Assembly (NCBI GenBank): GCA_944391715.1
Contig: CALXUP010000010.1
Coordinates: forward strand, 1 to 53,644
Reading direction: 5' to 3'
Source: an uncultured Alphaproteobacteria bacterium
Lineage (GTDB): Bacteria > Pseudomonadota > Alphaproteobacteria > RF32 > CAG-239
Length of the DNA stretch: 53,644 bases
Each line of letters starts with the position of its first letter. Within the stretch, counting starts at the first letter, position 1. Made by a program: the position numbers and the translations under genes. This document shows, piece by piece, positions 8,159-15,710 of the stretch. The notes beneath the pieces are model-generated. The model did no database searches. It worked only from the letters and a program-made list of their open reading frames with translations, and had not been told where the DNA came from.

Positions 8159-9319
8159 ATGACAGAAAAACCTTCAAAACCAATAAATCTTTTTGACTGT
8201 CTGACCTCTCAAAAAGTTATCGGACAAGAAAAATTTTTGGACGCTTTCAAAAATATCTTAAATCACGGTGCTTTTTGCCAGGGACCGGAAACGCATGAGC
8301 TGGAAAACAAGCTGGCAGAATATTCCGGGGTCAAACATTGTGTAACCTGTGCTTCCGGTACCGATGCCCTGATTTTGCCGTTGATGGCAATGGGGGTCAA
8401 ACCGGGCGATGCCGTATTCGTTTCTTCTTTCACGTTTGTTGCTTCGGCTGAAGCTCCTGTCATTTTGGGCGCAACGCCGATCTTCGTAGATTCCGATCCC
8501 AAGACCTTCAATATGGATCCGGCAGATTTGGAAAAAGCGATTGCCGAAGTCAAAAAAGAAGGAAAGCTGAATCTGAAAGCCGTTATTGCCGTTGATATTT
8601 TCGGCAGCCCGGCAGATTATGACAAGATTCTTGAAATTGCCCATAAAAACGGCATGAAAGTATTGTCCGATTCTGCTCAAAGCTATGGTTCTGTTTATAA
8701 AGGCAAAAAAGCCGGCAGCATTGCCGATATGACCGCCACGTCTTTCTATCCGACCAAACCGCTGGCCGGCTATGGCGACGGTGGTGCGGCTTTTGCCAAT
8801 ACCGACGAGGAATATGACCTGATGGTTTCCTGTCGCGTTCATGGTATGAGCAAAACCGATCGTTACGACAACATCCGCATGGGCTTAAATTCCCGTATGG
8901 ATTCTTTCCAGGGCGCCGTTCTGCTGCAAAAACTCACAGTTTTTGATCAGGAGTTAAAAGACCGCTATACCATTGCCAAACGTTATGACGACAATTTGAG
9001 CGACTATTACGGCAAACAGCAGATTTTGGACGGCTGCAAATCCGCCTATGCGTTGTATACCGTTACTTGTGAAGACCGCGACGAGGCTTTGGCCTTCCTG
9101 AAAGAAAAAGGCATTCCTTGCGGCGCTTACTATCCGCGCCCGGTCAATACCCAGACGGCTTATGCTCAGTGGAACACCCGTTCTCTGCCGGTCTGCGAGA
9201 AATTGTCAAAAACCGTTTTGAGTATTCCGATGCATCCGTATCTGGATAAAGAAACGCAGGATTATATCATCAGCTGCATGAATGAATTTGCCGCTCAGAA
9301 AAATTCTAAAGTAGCCTGA
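8159..9319 (+). CDS. DegT/DnrJ/EryC1 sugar aminotransferase, 386 aa
   Basis: PLP-dependent aminotransferase that converts a nucleotide-linked keto-sugar to an amino sugar, normally for LPS, capsule or glycosylated flagellin. The fold-type-I core is clear: CASGTDAL near residue 64 (cofactor phosphate), SDSAQSYGS with Asp171 (pyridine nitrogen), and SFYPTKPLAGYGDGG with the Schiff-base Lys200. The FYPTKPL context resembles the WbpE/WlbC group acting on UDP-3-keto-glucuronic acid derivatives, but the substrate cannot be fixed from sequence. The ribosome site is AAGGA. The gene stands alone, with about 270 A+T-rich bases upstream and its own terminator, with no other sugar-pathway genes beside it. 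Confidence 0.88.
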   Translation: MTEKPSKPINLFDCLTSQKVIGQEKFLDAFKNILNHGAFCQGPETHELENKLAEYSGVKHCVTCASGTDALILPLMAMGVKPGDAVFVSSFTFVASAEAPVILGATPIFVDSDPKTFNMDPADLEKAIAEVKKEGKLNLKAVIAVDIFGSPADYDKILEIAHKNGMKVLSDSAQSYGSVYKGKKAGSIADMTATSFYPTKPLAGYGDGGAAFANTDEEYDLMVSCRVHGMSKTDRYDNIRMGLNSRMDSFQGAVLLQKLTVFDQELKDRYTIAKRYDDNLSDYYGKQQILDGCKSAYALYTVTCEDRDEALAFLKEKGIPCGAYYPRPVNTQTAYAQWNTRSLPVCEKLSKTVLSIPMHPYLDKETQDYIISCMNEFAAQKNSKVA

Positions 9320-9332
9320 CGGATAATGTCTT

Positions 9333-9368
9333 AAAAAACAGCCTGGCCGGTGTCAGGCTGTTTTTTTT
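9333..9368 (+). terminator. Intrinsic terminator after the aminotransferase
   Basis: AAAAAACAGCCTG and CAGGCTGTTTTTT form a strong stem over an 8-base loop, followed by further T residues. Confidence 0.9.
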
Positions 9369-9435
9369 ATTGATAAAGCGGCGTAAACGTAATAAAAAGA
9401 TACAATCATAAAACGCTCTTCCCGAGGAAAAAGAA

Positions 9436-9975
9436 ATGATGTATTCCGCTTATTACGATTCTCCGGTCGGCCGGCTTTTGCTTGCATCTGACGGAACGTC
9501 TCTGACCGGGCTCTGGATTGCCGGGCAGAAATATTATGCCGATACGATAACCGGGAATATTTGTGAAAAAAAAGATTTGCCGGTTTTTGTAAAAACAAAA
9601 GAATGGCTTGATAAATATTTCGCCGGACAGAAAACAAAAATAACAGAACTGCCTCTGGCGCCGGTTGGCAGCGCTTTCCGGCAAATGGTTTGGCAGATTT
9701 TATGCAAAATCCCGTTCGGACAAGTATGGACATATGGCGATATTGCCAAAATGGCTGCCCGTAAACTCGGAAAAAAGACAATGTCGGCTCAGGCCGTCGG
9801 CGGAGCGGTGGGACATAATCCCATATCAATCATCATCCCCTGCCATCGGGTTGTCGGAACAAACGGCAGCCTGACCGGTTACGCTGGCGGACTGGATGTT
9901 AAAATCCGTTTGCTGAAATTGGAAGGAGCGGATATGTCCAAATTGTTCCGCCCTAAAAAGGGAGCGGCATTATAG
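9436..9975 (+). CDS. ogt: Methylated-DNA-protein cysteine methyltransferase, 179 aa
   Basis: Suicide repair protein that transfers the alkyl group from O6-alkylguanine (and O4-alkylthymine) in DNA to its own cysteine. An N-terminal RNase-H-like domain (residues 1 to about 75) precedes the winged-helix catalytic domain, with FRQMVWQILCKIPFGQVWTY, the AVGGAVGHNPI region and the active site IIIPCHRVV (Cys136). Length matches Ogt/AdaB proteins. Start is Met1 or Met2 behind GAGGAAAAAGA. It is followed 17 bp later by a second, shorter protein of the same superfamily, then by ruvAB, giving a DNA-repair neighbourhood. No Ada regulatory domain is fused. Confidence 0.93.
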   Translation: MMYSAYYDSPVGRLLLASDGTSLTGLWIAGQKYYADTITGNICEKKDLPVFVKTKEWLDKYFAGQKTKITELPLAPVGSAFRQMVWQILCKIPFGQVWTYGDIAKMAARKLGKKTMSAQAVGGAVGHNPISIIIPCHRVVGTNGSLTGYAGGLDVKIRLLKLEGADMSKLFRPKKGAAL

Positions 9976-9992
9976 TTAAGAAAAGGTGCAGG

Positions 9993-10301
9993 ATGTCAAA
10001 GATATTAACGGAAAGTCTGATTTATGAAATCTTGTCTGCGGTTGAAGAAATTCCGGAAGGCAAAGTTGCTTCTTACGGTCAGGTGGCAAGGCTGATCGGA
10101 CGGAACAAAAATGCCCGGCTGGTCGGAAAAGTTTTGAGCATGTCTCATTATTACGGCGATTACCCCTGCCACCGGGTTGTCAATCATGCCGGCCGTCTTG
10201 CGCCGTGTTTCTTCAATCAGAAAAAACTACTGGAGAAAGAAGGCGTTGCTTTTTGCAATGACGATTGCGTTGATATGAAAAAATATCAGTGGGATTATTA
10301 A
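9993..10301 (+). CDS. Short MGMT-family protein with active-site Cys, 102 aa
   Basis: Only the C-terminal DNA-binding/catalytic domain of the alkyltransferase family is present: helix-turn-helix IPEGKVASYGQVARLIG (20-36), ARLVGKVLS (41-49) and DYPCHRVVN with Cys59. Proteins of this length are often alkyltransferase-like (ATL) proteins, which have Trp in place of the Cys and only flag damage for excision repair. Here the Cys is kept, so it may still transfer alkyl groups. The C-terminus contains an extra short FCNDDCVDMKKYQW tail. Ribosome site AAAAGGTGCAGG. It probably shares a transcript with ogt and may run on into ruvA, which begins after 106 bp. Confidence 0.85.
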   Translation: MSKILTESLIYEILSAVEEIPEGKVASYGQVARLIGRNKNARLVGKVLSMSHYYGDYPCHRVVNHAGRLAPCFFNQKKLLEKEGVAFCNDDCVDMKKYQWDY

Positions 10302-10407
10302 AGCGGGAAAGAATGGAGCGGGCAGGGGATTATACGGCAAAAAAGATTGCAGAATGCCGCGGACTTGTGTAAGGTGCAATAAAGAATTATATAGATAAGG
10401 TGCAGGA

Positions 10408-11064
10408 ATGATTGCAAAATTAAAAGGCATAATCGATACGATCGGCGAAGACTGGTGCATTATTGATGTCAACGGCGTCGGCTATCTGGTTTCTGCCTCG
10501 TCAAAAACGCTGGGAAAACTGGTCAGGGGCGGCACGGCCTCTTTGCTGATTGAAACGGTCGTCCGTGAAGACAGCATCTCGTTGTTCGGTTTTTTTGACG
10601 CTTGGGAAAAAGAATGGTTCAACACGCTGACAAAAGTTCAGGGTGTCGGCAACAAAGTCTGCCTCAGCATCTTGTCTGTTTTGAGCCCGGCTCAGCTTTC
10701 GCAGGCGGTTTCTGCACAGGATAAAAACTCTTTCACCCGTGCCAGCGGCGTCGGCCCCAAACTGGCGGCGCGCATTGTAACGGAGCTGAAAGACAAGATT
10801 GTAACTGTCCCGATAACCGAATTTTCTAAGGAGATTGAGATGAATCCGACCGAAGAAACTGCAAGCTACGAGGATAACGTTGCCATAATGAACGCCGCCG
10901 AAAATCCCGATACGATGGAAGATGCCATTTCGGCTTTGGTCAATTTGGGGTATCAGCGCCTGGAAGCATATAAGGCCGTCAACAAAGCGGCAAAAAACAA
11001 ACCGGACGCCAGCGTTTCGGACTTGATTAAACTGGCATTAAGAGAATTTGCCCAAAAGGATTGA
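10408..11064 (+). CDS. ruvA: Holliday junction DNA helicase subunit RuvA, 218 aa
   Basis: RuvA tetramers bind four-way junctions and load RuvB for branch migration. The N-terminal OB fold begins MIAKLKGIIDTIGEDWCIIDVNGVGYLV, followed by paired helix-hairpin-helix motifs (VQGVGNKVCLSILSVLSP and ASGVGPKLAARIVTELKDK) and a C-terminal UBA-like domain (AISALVNLGYQRLEAYKAV) that contacts RuvB. Start is ATG at 10408 with AAGGTGCAGG upstream. ruvB follows after 7 bp. ruvC, usually upstream, is absent here; the two alkyltransferase genes occupy that position. Confidence 0.96.
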   Translation: MIAKLKGIIDTIGEDWCIIDVNGVGYLVSASSKTLGKLVRGGTASLLIETVVREDSISLFGFFDAWEKEWFNTLTKVQGVGNKVCLSILSVLSPAQLSQAVSAQDKNSFTRASGVGPKLAARIVTELKDKIVTVPITEFSKEIEMNPTEETASYEDNVAIMNAAENPDTMEDAISALVNLGYQRLEAYKAVNKAAKNKPDASVSDLIKLALREFAQKD

Positions 11065-11071
11065 GAGATAG

Positions 11072-12127
11072 ATGGACGAAGAAAGACTGGTCAGCACCAA
11101 AAAAACGGCCGAAGACGAAGAGCAGGGGATAAACGCCCCGGTAAATCTGCGCCCGACGTCTCTGGCAGATTTCGTGGGGCAGAAACAGGTATGCGAAAAT
11201 TTAAAAATTTTTATTGAAGCGGCCAAAAAGCGCGGCGAGGCATTGGATCATGTTTTGCTGTTCGGCCCGCCGGGTCTGGGAAAAACAACCCTGGCCTCGA
11301 TTATTGCCAAAGAGCTCGGCGTCGGCTTTCGCGCAACTTCTGCGCCGATGATTTCAAAATCGGGTGATCTGGCGGCAATCCTGACCAACCTGGAGCCGAA
11401 TGACGTTTTGTTTATTGATGAAATCCACCGCCTTAATCCGGCGATTGAAGAAGTTCTTTATTCCGCAATGGAAGATTTTCAGCTGGATCTGATTATCGGC
11501 GAAGGGCCGTCGGCAAGGTCTGTCCGCATTGACCTGCAGCCGTTCACATTGGTCGGCGCCACCACGCGTTCCGGTATGCTGTCGACCCCGCTGCGCGAAA
11601 GATTCGGCATCCCGCTCCGGCTGGATTTTTATTCTCCGGAAGATTTGAAGAAAATTGTTACCCGCGGCGCTCATCTGCTGGGCATGCCGCTGTCTGACAA
11701 AGGCGCGATGGAGATAGCCAAACGTTCCCGGGGCACGCCGCGTGTTGCCGGACGCCTGTTGCGCCGTGTGCGCGATTTTGGCATTGTCAGCAACGCCGAG
11801 GAAATAGACAACCAGATTGCCGATACGGCTTTGCGTCGCCTGGATGTTGACAATTACGGGCTTGACGCGTTTGACCGCCGTTATCTGCAATGCATTGTCC
11901 AGAATTACGGCGGCGGGCCGGTCGGAGCCGATACGCTGGCAGCGGCTTTGTCGGAAGAACGCGATACGATAGAAGAAGTGATAGAGCCGTTTTTGCTCAA
12001 ACTGGGTTTTTTGCAGCGCACGCCGCGCGGCCGCGTCATCTCGGACTTGGGCTGTGAATATCTGGGCGTTGCCAAACTGCGTAAAAACACCAAACAATTT
12101 GATTTGCTTGAAGGAATAGAGGACTAA
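11072..12127 (+). CDS. ruvB: Holliday junction branch-migration ATPase RuvB, 351 aa
   Basis: Hexameric AAA+ motor that pumps DNA through the RuvA-bound junction. Walker A GPPGLGKT is at residues 65-72, Walker B is in [12 protein letters not shown], sensor 1 in [20 protein letters not shown], and the arginine finger and sensor 2 in [18 protein letters not shown]. The C-terminal winged helix carries [15 protein letters not shown] and [17 protein letters not shown]. Full length for the family. It lies 7 bp behind ruvA and 3 bp ahead of ybgC, so ruvAB and ybgC are likely one transcript. Confidence 0.97.
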   Translation: MDEERLVSTKKTAEDEEQGINAPVNLRPTSLADFVGQKQVCENLKIFIEAAKKRGEALDHVLLFGPPGLGKTTLASIIAKELGVGFRATSAPMISKSGDLAAILTNLEPNDVLFIDEIHRLNPAIEEVLYSAMEDFQLDLIIGEGPSARSVRIDLQPFTLVGATTRSGMLSTPLRERFGIPLRLDFYSPEDLKKIVTRGAHLLGMPLSDKGAMEIAKRSRGTPRVAGRLLRRVRDFGIVSNAEEIDNQIADTALRRLDVDNYGLDAFDRRYLQCIVQNYGGGPVGADTLAAALSEERDTIEEVIEPFLLKLGFLQRTPRGRVISDLGCEYLGVAKLRKNTKQFDLLEGIED

Positions 12128-12130
12128 AAA

Positions 12131-12571
12131 ATGCAAGACAATCTGCCCCGTGAGATTTCCGCTGACGGAACTTTTGTAATGCCGGTGCGTGTTTATTATG
12201 AAGACACCGATGCCGGCGGCATTGTGTATTATGCCAATTATCTGAAATTTGCCGAACGCGCCCGCAGTGAATATATCCGAACGCTTGGGTTTGACCAGCA
12301 GGCGGAATTGTCTTCGGAAGACCGGATCGGTTTTGCCGTCCGCCATTGTGAGATTGAGTATCTGAAACCGGCGGTGCTGGATGATTTGCTGACGGTTTCC
12401 TGCAAAATCGTCGAATACGGCGGCGCTTCTGCGCTGATGCATCAGGAGATTCGGCGCGGCGAAGAAACCCTGGTTGTTTTGGATGTTAAAGTCGCCTGCC
12501 TGAACCTCATCAAAAAGCGCCCGGTACGAATGCCTGTCTCTCTGGTGCAAAAGATTGAAAAATATATTTAA
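12131..12571 (+). CDS. ybgC: Tol-Pal-associated acyl-CoA thioesterase YbgC, 146 aa
   Basis: Hot-dog-fold thioesterase that hydrolyses short acyl-CoA esters and is conserved at the head of tol-pal operons. The catalytic region YYEDTDAGGIVYYANYLKFAERAR carries the conserved Asp, and RSEYIRTLGFDQ and VRHCEIEYLKPAVLDDLLTV are also typical. It sits 3 bp after ruvB and 93 bp before tolQ. The ruvAB-ybgC-tolQRA order is common in alpha- and gammaproteobacteria. Confidence 0.93.
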   Translation: MQDNLPREISADGTFVMPVRVYYEDTDAGGIVYYANYLKFAERARSEYIRTLGFDQQAELSSEDRIGFAVRHCEIEYLKPAVLDDLLTVSCKIVEYGGASALMHQEIRRGEETLVVLDVKVACLNLIKKRPVRMPVSLVQKIEKYI

Positions 12572-12664
12572 ATTAATTGAATTTTTAATATTTTATGCTA
12601 CAGTCCGGTTCAGATTTTCAAGTTTCCGGAATAATCCGTTTTTACAATAAGGTGGAAAGACACA

Positions 12665-13411
12665 ATGAATACAGAAACAATGACAGATGTTGCCAATGCC
12701 GCTCAGGCTATGTCCATGTGGGATCTGGTCTGGGCTTCCGACACCGTAACCAAAGTCGTGATGATCGGCCTGATCGCCGCATCGGTTTGGTCTTGGGCGA
12801 TTATCATTGAAAAGCTCGGCACGTTGCGCCAGGTCAAGCAGCGCTCCCGCAAATTTGAAGAACGTTTTTGGTCGGGCGGCTCTCTGGATCGTTTGTACGA
12901 TGCCATCGGCACCCACCCGTCCGATCCGATGTCCGCCATGTTTGTCGCGGCCATGAAGGAATGGAAACGGACGAATATTATGAAGTCCAAAACCGATCGC
13001 GGACTGCGCGGCGTTTCTCTGCAGCAGCGTATTGAAAAAGCCATGACCGTTTCAATGGACAAGGAAGTCGAGGCGCTGGATACACGGATGGGCTTTTTGG
13101 CGTCAACGGGTTCCGTTGCGCCGTTGGTCGGCTTGTTTGGTACGGTATGGGGAATTATCAACAGCTTTAATGCCATTGCCGCCACACAGAGCAATTCTTT
13201 GTCGGCTATGGCGCCCGGTATTGCCGAAGCCCTGTTCACAACCGCATTCGGTCTGATTGCCGCCATTCCGGCCGTTGTGGCTTATAACAAAATCACATCG
13301 GATATTGACCGCTATGCCAAACGCCTGGAGAATTTTATGGTCGAATTTTCCAGCATCTTATCGCGTGAGATTGACGATACGGCCATCAAAGCGGAAATGG
13401 CGGGAGAATAA
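12665..13411 (+). CDS. tolQ: Tol-Pal system proton channel subunit TolQ, 248 aa
   Basis: Inner-membrane protein that, with TolR, converts proton-motive force into movement of TolA during division and outer-membrane constriction. Three membrane segments are visible: about residues 15-40 (LVWASDTVTKVVMIGLIAASVWSWAIIIE), 139-160 (STGSVAPLVGLFGTVWGIINSF) and 175-200 (APGIAEALFTTAFGLIAAIPAVVAYN). The GLFGTVWGI and A-TAFGL-AAIPA motifs are diagnostic for the TolQ/ExbB/MotA group. AAGGTGGAAAGA precedes the ATG. tolR follows after 2 bp. Confidence 0.95.
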   Translation: MNTETMTDVANAAQAMSMWDLVWASDTVTKVVMIGLIAASVWSWAIIIEKLGTLRQVKQRSRKFEERFWSGGSLDRLYDAIGTHPSDPMSAMFVAAMKEWKRTNIMKSKTDRGLRGVSLQQRIEKAMTVSMDKEVEALDTRMGFLASTGSVAPLVGLFGTVWGIINSFNAIAATQSNSLSAMAPGIAEALFTTAFGLIAAIPAVVAYNKITSDIDRYAKRLENFMVEFSSILSREIDDTAIKAEMAGE

Positions 13412-13413
13412 GA

Positions 13414-13863
13414 ATGACGTACTATTATCAGCAAAACCAAACGCGCCGCGATGCCCGCTGCAGCCGTCGCAATGCCGACATCAATATGACCAATCTGATG
13501 GATGTGATGATGGTTTTGCTGGTTGTCTTTATGGTCGCCGCACCGCTGATGACCTCAGGCATTGCGCTGGATTTGCCGAAAGTCGGCGGAAAGGCGCTGG
13601 AGGGCGAAGAAACCTCGGTAAACATCAGCGTTGACAAAGAGGGCTATTATTACATCGGCCAGACCGAAATCCCGGCGGATAAGATTGTGGAAAAGCTCAA
13701 AGCCATCCGCGGAGAAAATGCCCAGTTAAGCGTTACCATATCGGGCGATGCCGGCGCGGAATACGGCCGGGTTATCGGCCTGATGGCAATTTTGAAAGAG
13801 GCCGGATTTGAGAAAGTCGGCCTGAAAACCGAACCCAAACCCCGGATAGTAAAGAAAAAATAG
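13414..13863 (+). CDS. tolR: Tol-Pal system protein TolR, 149 aa
   Basis: Single-pass inner-membrane partner of TolQ. The N-terminal NMTNLMDVMMVLLVVFMVAAPLM segment contains the proton-conducting Asp in the membrane helix (LMDVMMVLL), followed by a periplasmic domain (LDLPKVGG, VTISGDAGAEYGRVIGLMAILKEAGFEKVGLKTE). Normal length. It is 2 bp from tolQ and 5 bp from tolA. Confidence 0.95.
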   Translation: MTYYYQQNQTRRDARCSRRNADINMTNLMDVMMVLLVVFMVAAPLMTSGIALDLPKVGGKALEGEETSVNISVDKEGYYYIGQTEIPADKIVEKLKAIRGENAQLSVTISGDAGAEYGRVIGLMAILKEAGFEKVGLKTEPKPRIVKKK

Positions 13864-13868
13864 CACCG

Positions 13869-14807
13869 ATGAAGCAGGCACTTAAAAAATCAATTGCATT
13901 GCATCTGCTGGTCTTTTTCCTTTTCTGGATAGACCTGCCGCTGTTTTGGTCAAACAAAATGACCTTAAACCAGGTGCCGATTATCGTTGATTTGCAAGAT
14001 GTCAAAATCTCGGAAATAACCAATCTGCCGCCCAAAGCAAAATTTGGCAAAGAAGACAAGGCTGCCTCGCAGAAACAACGCAAGATAGAAAAAAATTATG
14101 CCAAAGAGGAGCCCAAAGAAAAAGCTCCGGCAGAAGAACCTAAAGCAACGGCCAAAGAAACTTCGGAAGTAAAAGAAGAAACGCCGCAGGAAATCAAAAA
14201 AGATTTTCTGGTCGCACCGCAGCCGCGCAAACCCAAAGCGCCCAAGGCAAAACCCCAGCCTAAAAAAGAGGCTCCCAAAGCAAAGGCTGAGCCTAAAAAA
14301 CAACCGCCAAAACCGGAGGATAAATCAAAACCCAAACTGGCCAATCCGTTAAAGAGCCTGCTGGCCTCGGTTGATGAAATGGAAAGAAACCTCGGGCCGG
14401 AAGATTCCGAGGCTGTTGTCAAGGAAGGCACGCAAGTGCAGAATATGGGCATTGAGGGCGGAACCGGCGGAAACTACTTTAGCGAATTGAGCATTTCGGA
14501 AATGGATGCGCTGGCCGGTCGTTTGCGGGCTTGTTGGAACCTTGATCCCGGCGCCATGGGAATTGAGGATATGATTATTGAAATCCGAGCCACGTTGAAT
14601 CAGGACGGCAGCGTACGAAACGTTGAAATATTGGATATGTCGCGTTACAATTCGGATAACTTCTTCCGTTCGGTTGCTGACAGCGCCAGACGTGCGGTTT
14701 ACATTTGCCAGCCGTATAATATTTTGGCCGAAAAGTATCCTGACAAATATGACAAATGGCAAACAATGCTGTTAAAGTTTAATCCGTTGAATAAACAAAT
14801 CAATTAG
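13869..14807 (+). CDS. tolA: Tol-Pal envelope-spanning protein TolA, 312 aa
   Basis: Links the TolQR motor to TolB-Pal at the outer membrane. One N-terminal membrane anchor (about residues 8-25, SIALHLLVFFLFWIDLPLFW) precedes a long Lys/Pro/Ala/Glu-rich stalk (about 60-165, repeats such as PKAKPQPKKEAPKAKAEPKK) and a C-terminal globular domain (about 205-312) with LAGRLRACWNLDPGA and DMIIEIRATLNQDGSV. The stalk is proline-rich, as usual in alphaproteobacterial TolA. A terminator overlaps its stop codon, so tolB and pal, normally next, are not in this operon. Confidence 0.92.
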   Translation: MKQALKKSIALHLLVFFLFWIDLPLFWSNKMTLNQVPIIVDLQDVKISEITNLPPKAKFGKEDKAASQKQRKIEKNYAKEEPKEKAPAEEPKATAKETSEVKEETPQEIKKDFLVAPQPRKPKAPKAKPQPKKEAPKAKAEPKKQPPKPEDKSKPKLANPLKSLLASVDEMERNLGPEDSEAVVKEGTQVQNMGIEGGTGGNYFSELSISEMDALAGRLRACWNLDPGAMGIEDMIIEIRATLNQDGSVRNVEILDMSRYNSDNFFRSVADSARRAVYICQPYNILAEKYPDKYDKWQTMLLKFNPLNKQIN

Positions 14808-14830
14808 GCCGTTTCCAGCGGCCTTTTTTA
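14806..14830 (+). terminator. Intrinsic terminator at the tolA stop
   Basis: AGGCCG (14806-14811) pairs with CGGCCT (14819-14824) and is followed by a T-run. The stem begins inside the TAG stop codon. Confidence 0.8.
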
Positions 14831-14858
14831 TCTATTCCCCCGGGCTTTCTTTTCCTGT

Positions 14859-14945
14859 GTCATCCCCAGGCTGTGTTTTTTTATTCTGTCATCCCCAGGC
14901 TGTGTTTTTTTATTCTGTCATCCCCGGGCTTGACCCGGGGATCCA
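14859..14945. repeat. Tandem 29-bp repeats ending in a CCCCGGG palindrome
   Basis: Units start at 14859, 14888 and 14917, each beginning GTCATCCCC. The first two continue AGGCTGTGTTTTTTTATTCT; the third runs into CCCCGGG-CTTGA-CCCGGGG, a palindrome type common in alphaproteobacterial intergenic repeats. The same arrangement with a 26-bp unit recurs at 20547. Confidence 0.85.
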
Positions 14946-15606
14946 CCCTTCAAGACACAAAGCCCTTCACATCCCCGCCGGAGCAACGCGGTCTCTGGAG
15001 CACAATTCTGACAACTGACCGCTCAGGCCGTTGCCTGTGGATTCTCGGGTCAAGCCCGAGAATGACATAGAAAAAAAGCACATTTATCCCCCCTCTTTGC
15101 TAAGAGGGGGCCGGGGGAAGCGCTAAGTAAAAACAACCGCTGCTCCGGTTGTTTTTATCTGCAAGCTCTTTGGAACATCTTGGCAAGCAAGGAAAGCGTT
15201 AGCAACCGCAGCGAGCTTAGATGCCTAAGTTGACCCGCCCTTTAACGAGTACTTCTTAGTCTTTGTGAAAAAGAAGAAATTAAAAACACTATGTGCCTTC
15301 TTGCCGTCTTAGCCTTGTGCTTAGACGGCCTGAACTTTTTCACGAAGACTTAGAAAACGAGTTCAGGGCTTGACTTTTGTGGATTCTCGGGGCAAGCCCG
15401 GGGATGACATAAGAAAAGCAGACTTTAAAGCACAACCTGTCATTCAGCACGACTGGGTGCCCTTTGCGAATGGCTTAGGTTTTGGAGCAAAACCTGAAAA
15501 TGAAGCACAATGGTAGAGAGCGTAGCGAGGTTAATTTTGCTCTGAAACCTTAGCAAATGAGCGTAGGGCTGCCTTTTTGGTTACTTTTTGGCATTCAAAA
15601 AGTAAC
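14917..15606. repeat. Mosaic palindromic repeat element, copy A
   Basis: No gene is credible in this stretch of about 690 bp. Modules in order: GTCATCCCCGGG palindrome (14917); 'GCCGGAGCAACGCGGTCTC' block (about 14980); ATTCTCGGG/CCCGAGAAT hairpin (15041-15063); CCCCCTCTT-TGCT-AAGAGGGGG hairpin (15088-15110); the core (15114-15370); a second CTCGGGGCAAGCCCGG hairpin (about 15383); a 'GCACGACTGGGTGCCCTTTG' block (15440-15493); and a GTTACTTTTTG/CAAAAAGTAAC hairpin (15580-15606). The same modules recur in copy B in a different order. Confidence 0.85.
15114..15370. repeat. Core of the repeat element, copy A (about 257 bp)
   Basis: Nearly identical to 20895-21152, with about eight differences by eye. 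It contains a hairpin AAAAACAACCG/CGGTTGTTTTT near its left end and, on the right, a nested palindrome: outer arms TTCTTAGTCTTTGTGAAAAAG and CTTTTTCACGAAGACTTAGAA enclosing GCCGTCTTAGC/GCTTAGACGGC. No reading frame is conserved, so this is a structured DNA or RNA element and not a gene. Confidence 0.85.
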
Positions 15607-15663
15607 AAGAAAAAAATAATTTCGGATAAAAAAACAAGAAAATCTCCCTCGGGGGATATGAAA

Positions 15664-15688
15664 AAGGGGGAAGCAAGTTCCCCCTTTC
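15664..15688 (-). terminator. Terminator of flagellin
   Basis: On the minus strand GGGGGAACTTGCTTCCCCC forms a strong hairpin followed by a T-run, about 25-45 bases after the flagellin stop at 15711. Confidence 0.75.
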
Positions 15689-15710
15689 CCCTTTAATTTT
15701 CTTACGAAAA

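Noticed and set aside
11354..12550. 398-residue open frame antisense to ruvB and ybgC
   Set aside because: It lies entirely opposite two well-recognised genes, has no family resemblance and no ribosome site; it is a shadow of their codon bias.
14859..14945. CRISPR array
   Set aside because: The repeats are tandem with no unique spacers and belong to a dispersed palindromic family; no cas genes are present.
15114..15370. attC-like recombination site of an integron
   Set aside because: It has palindromic arms and GTTAGC-like words, but no integron integrase, no cassette genes and no standard R/L box layout.
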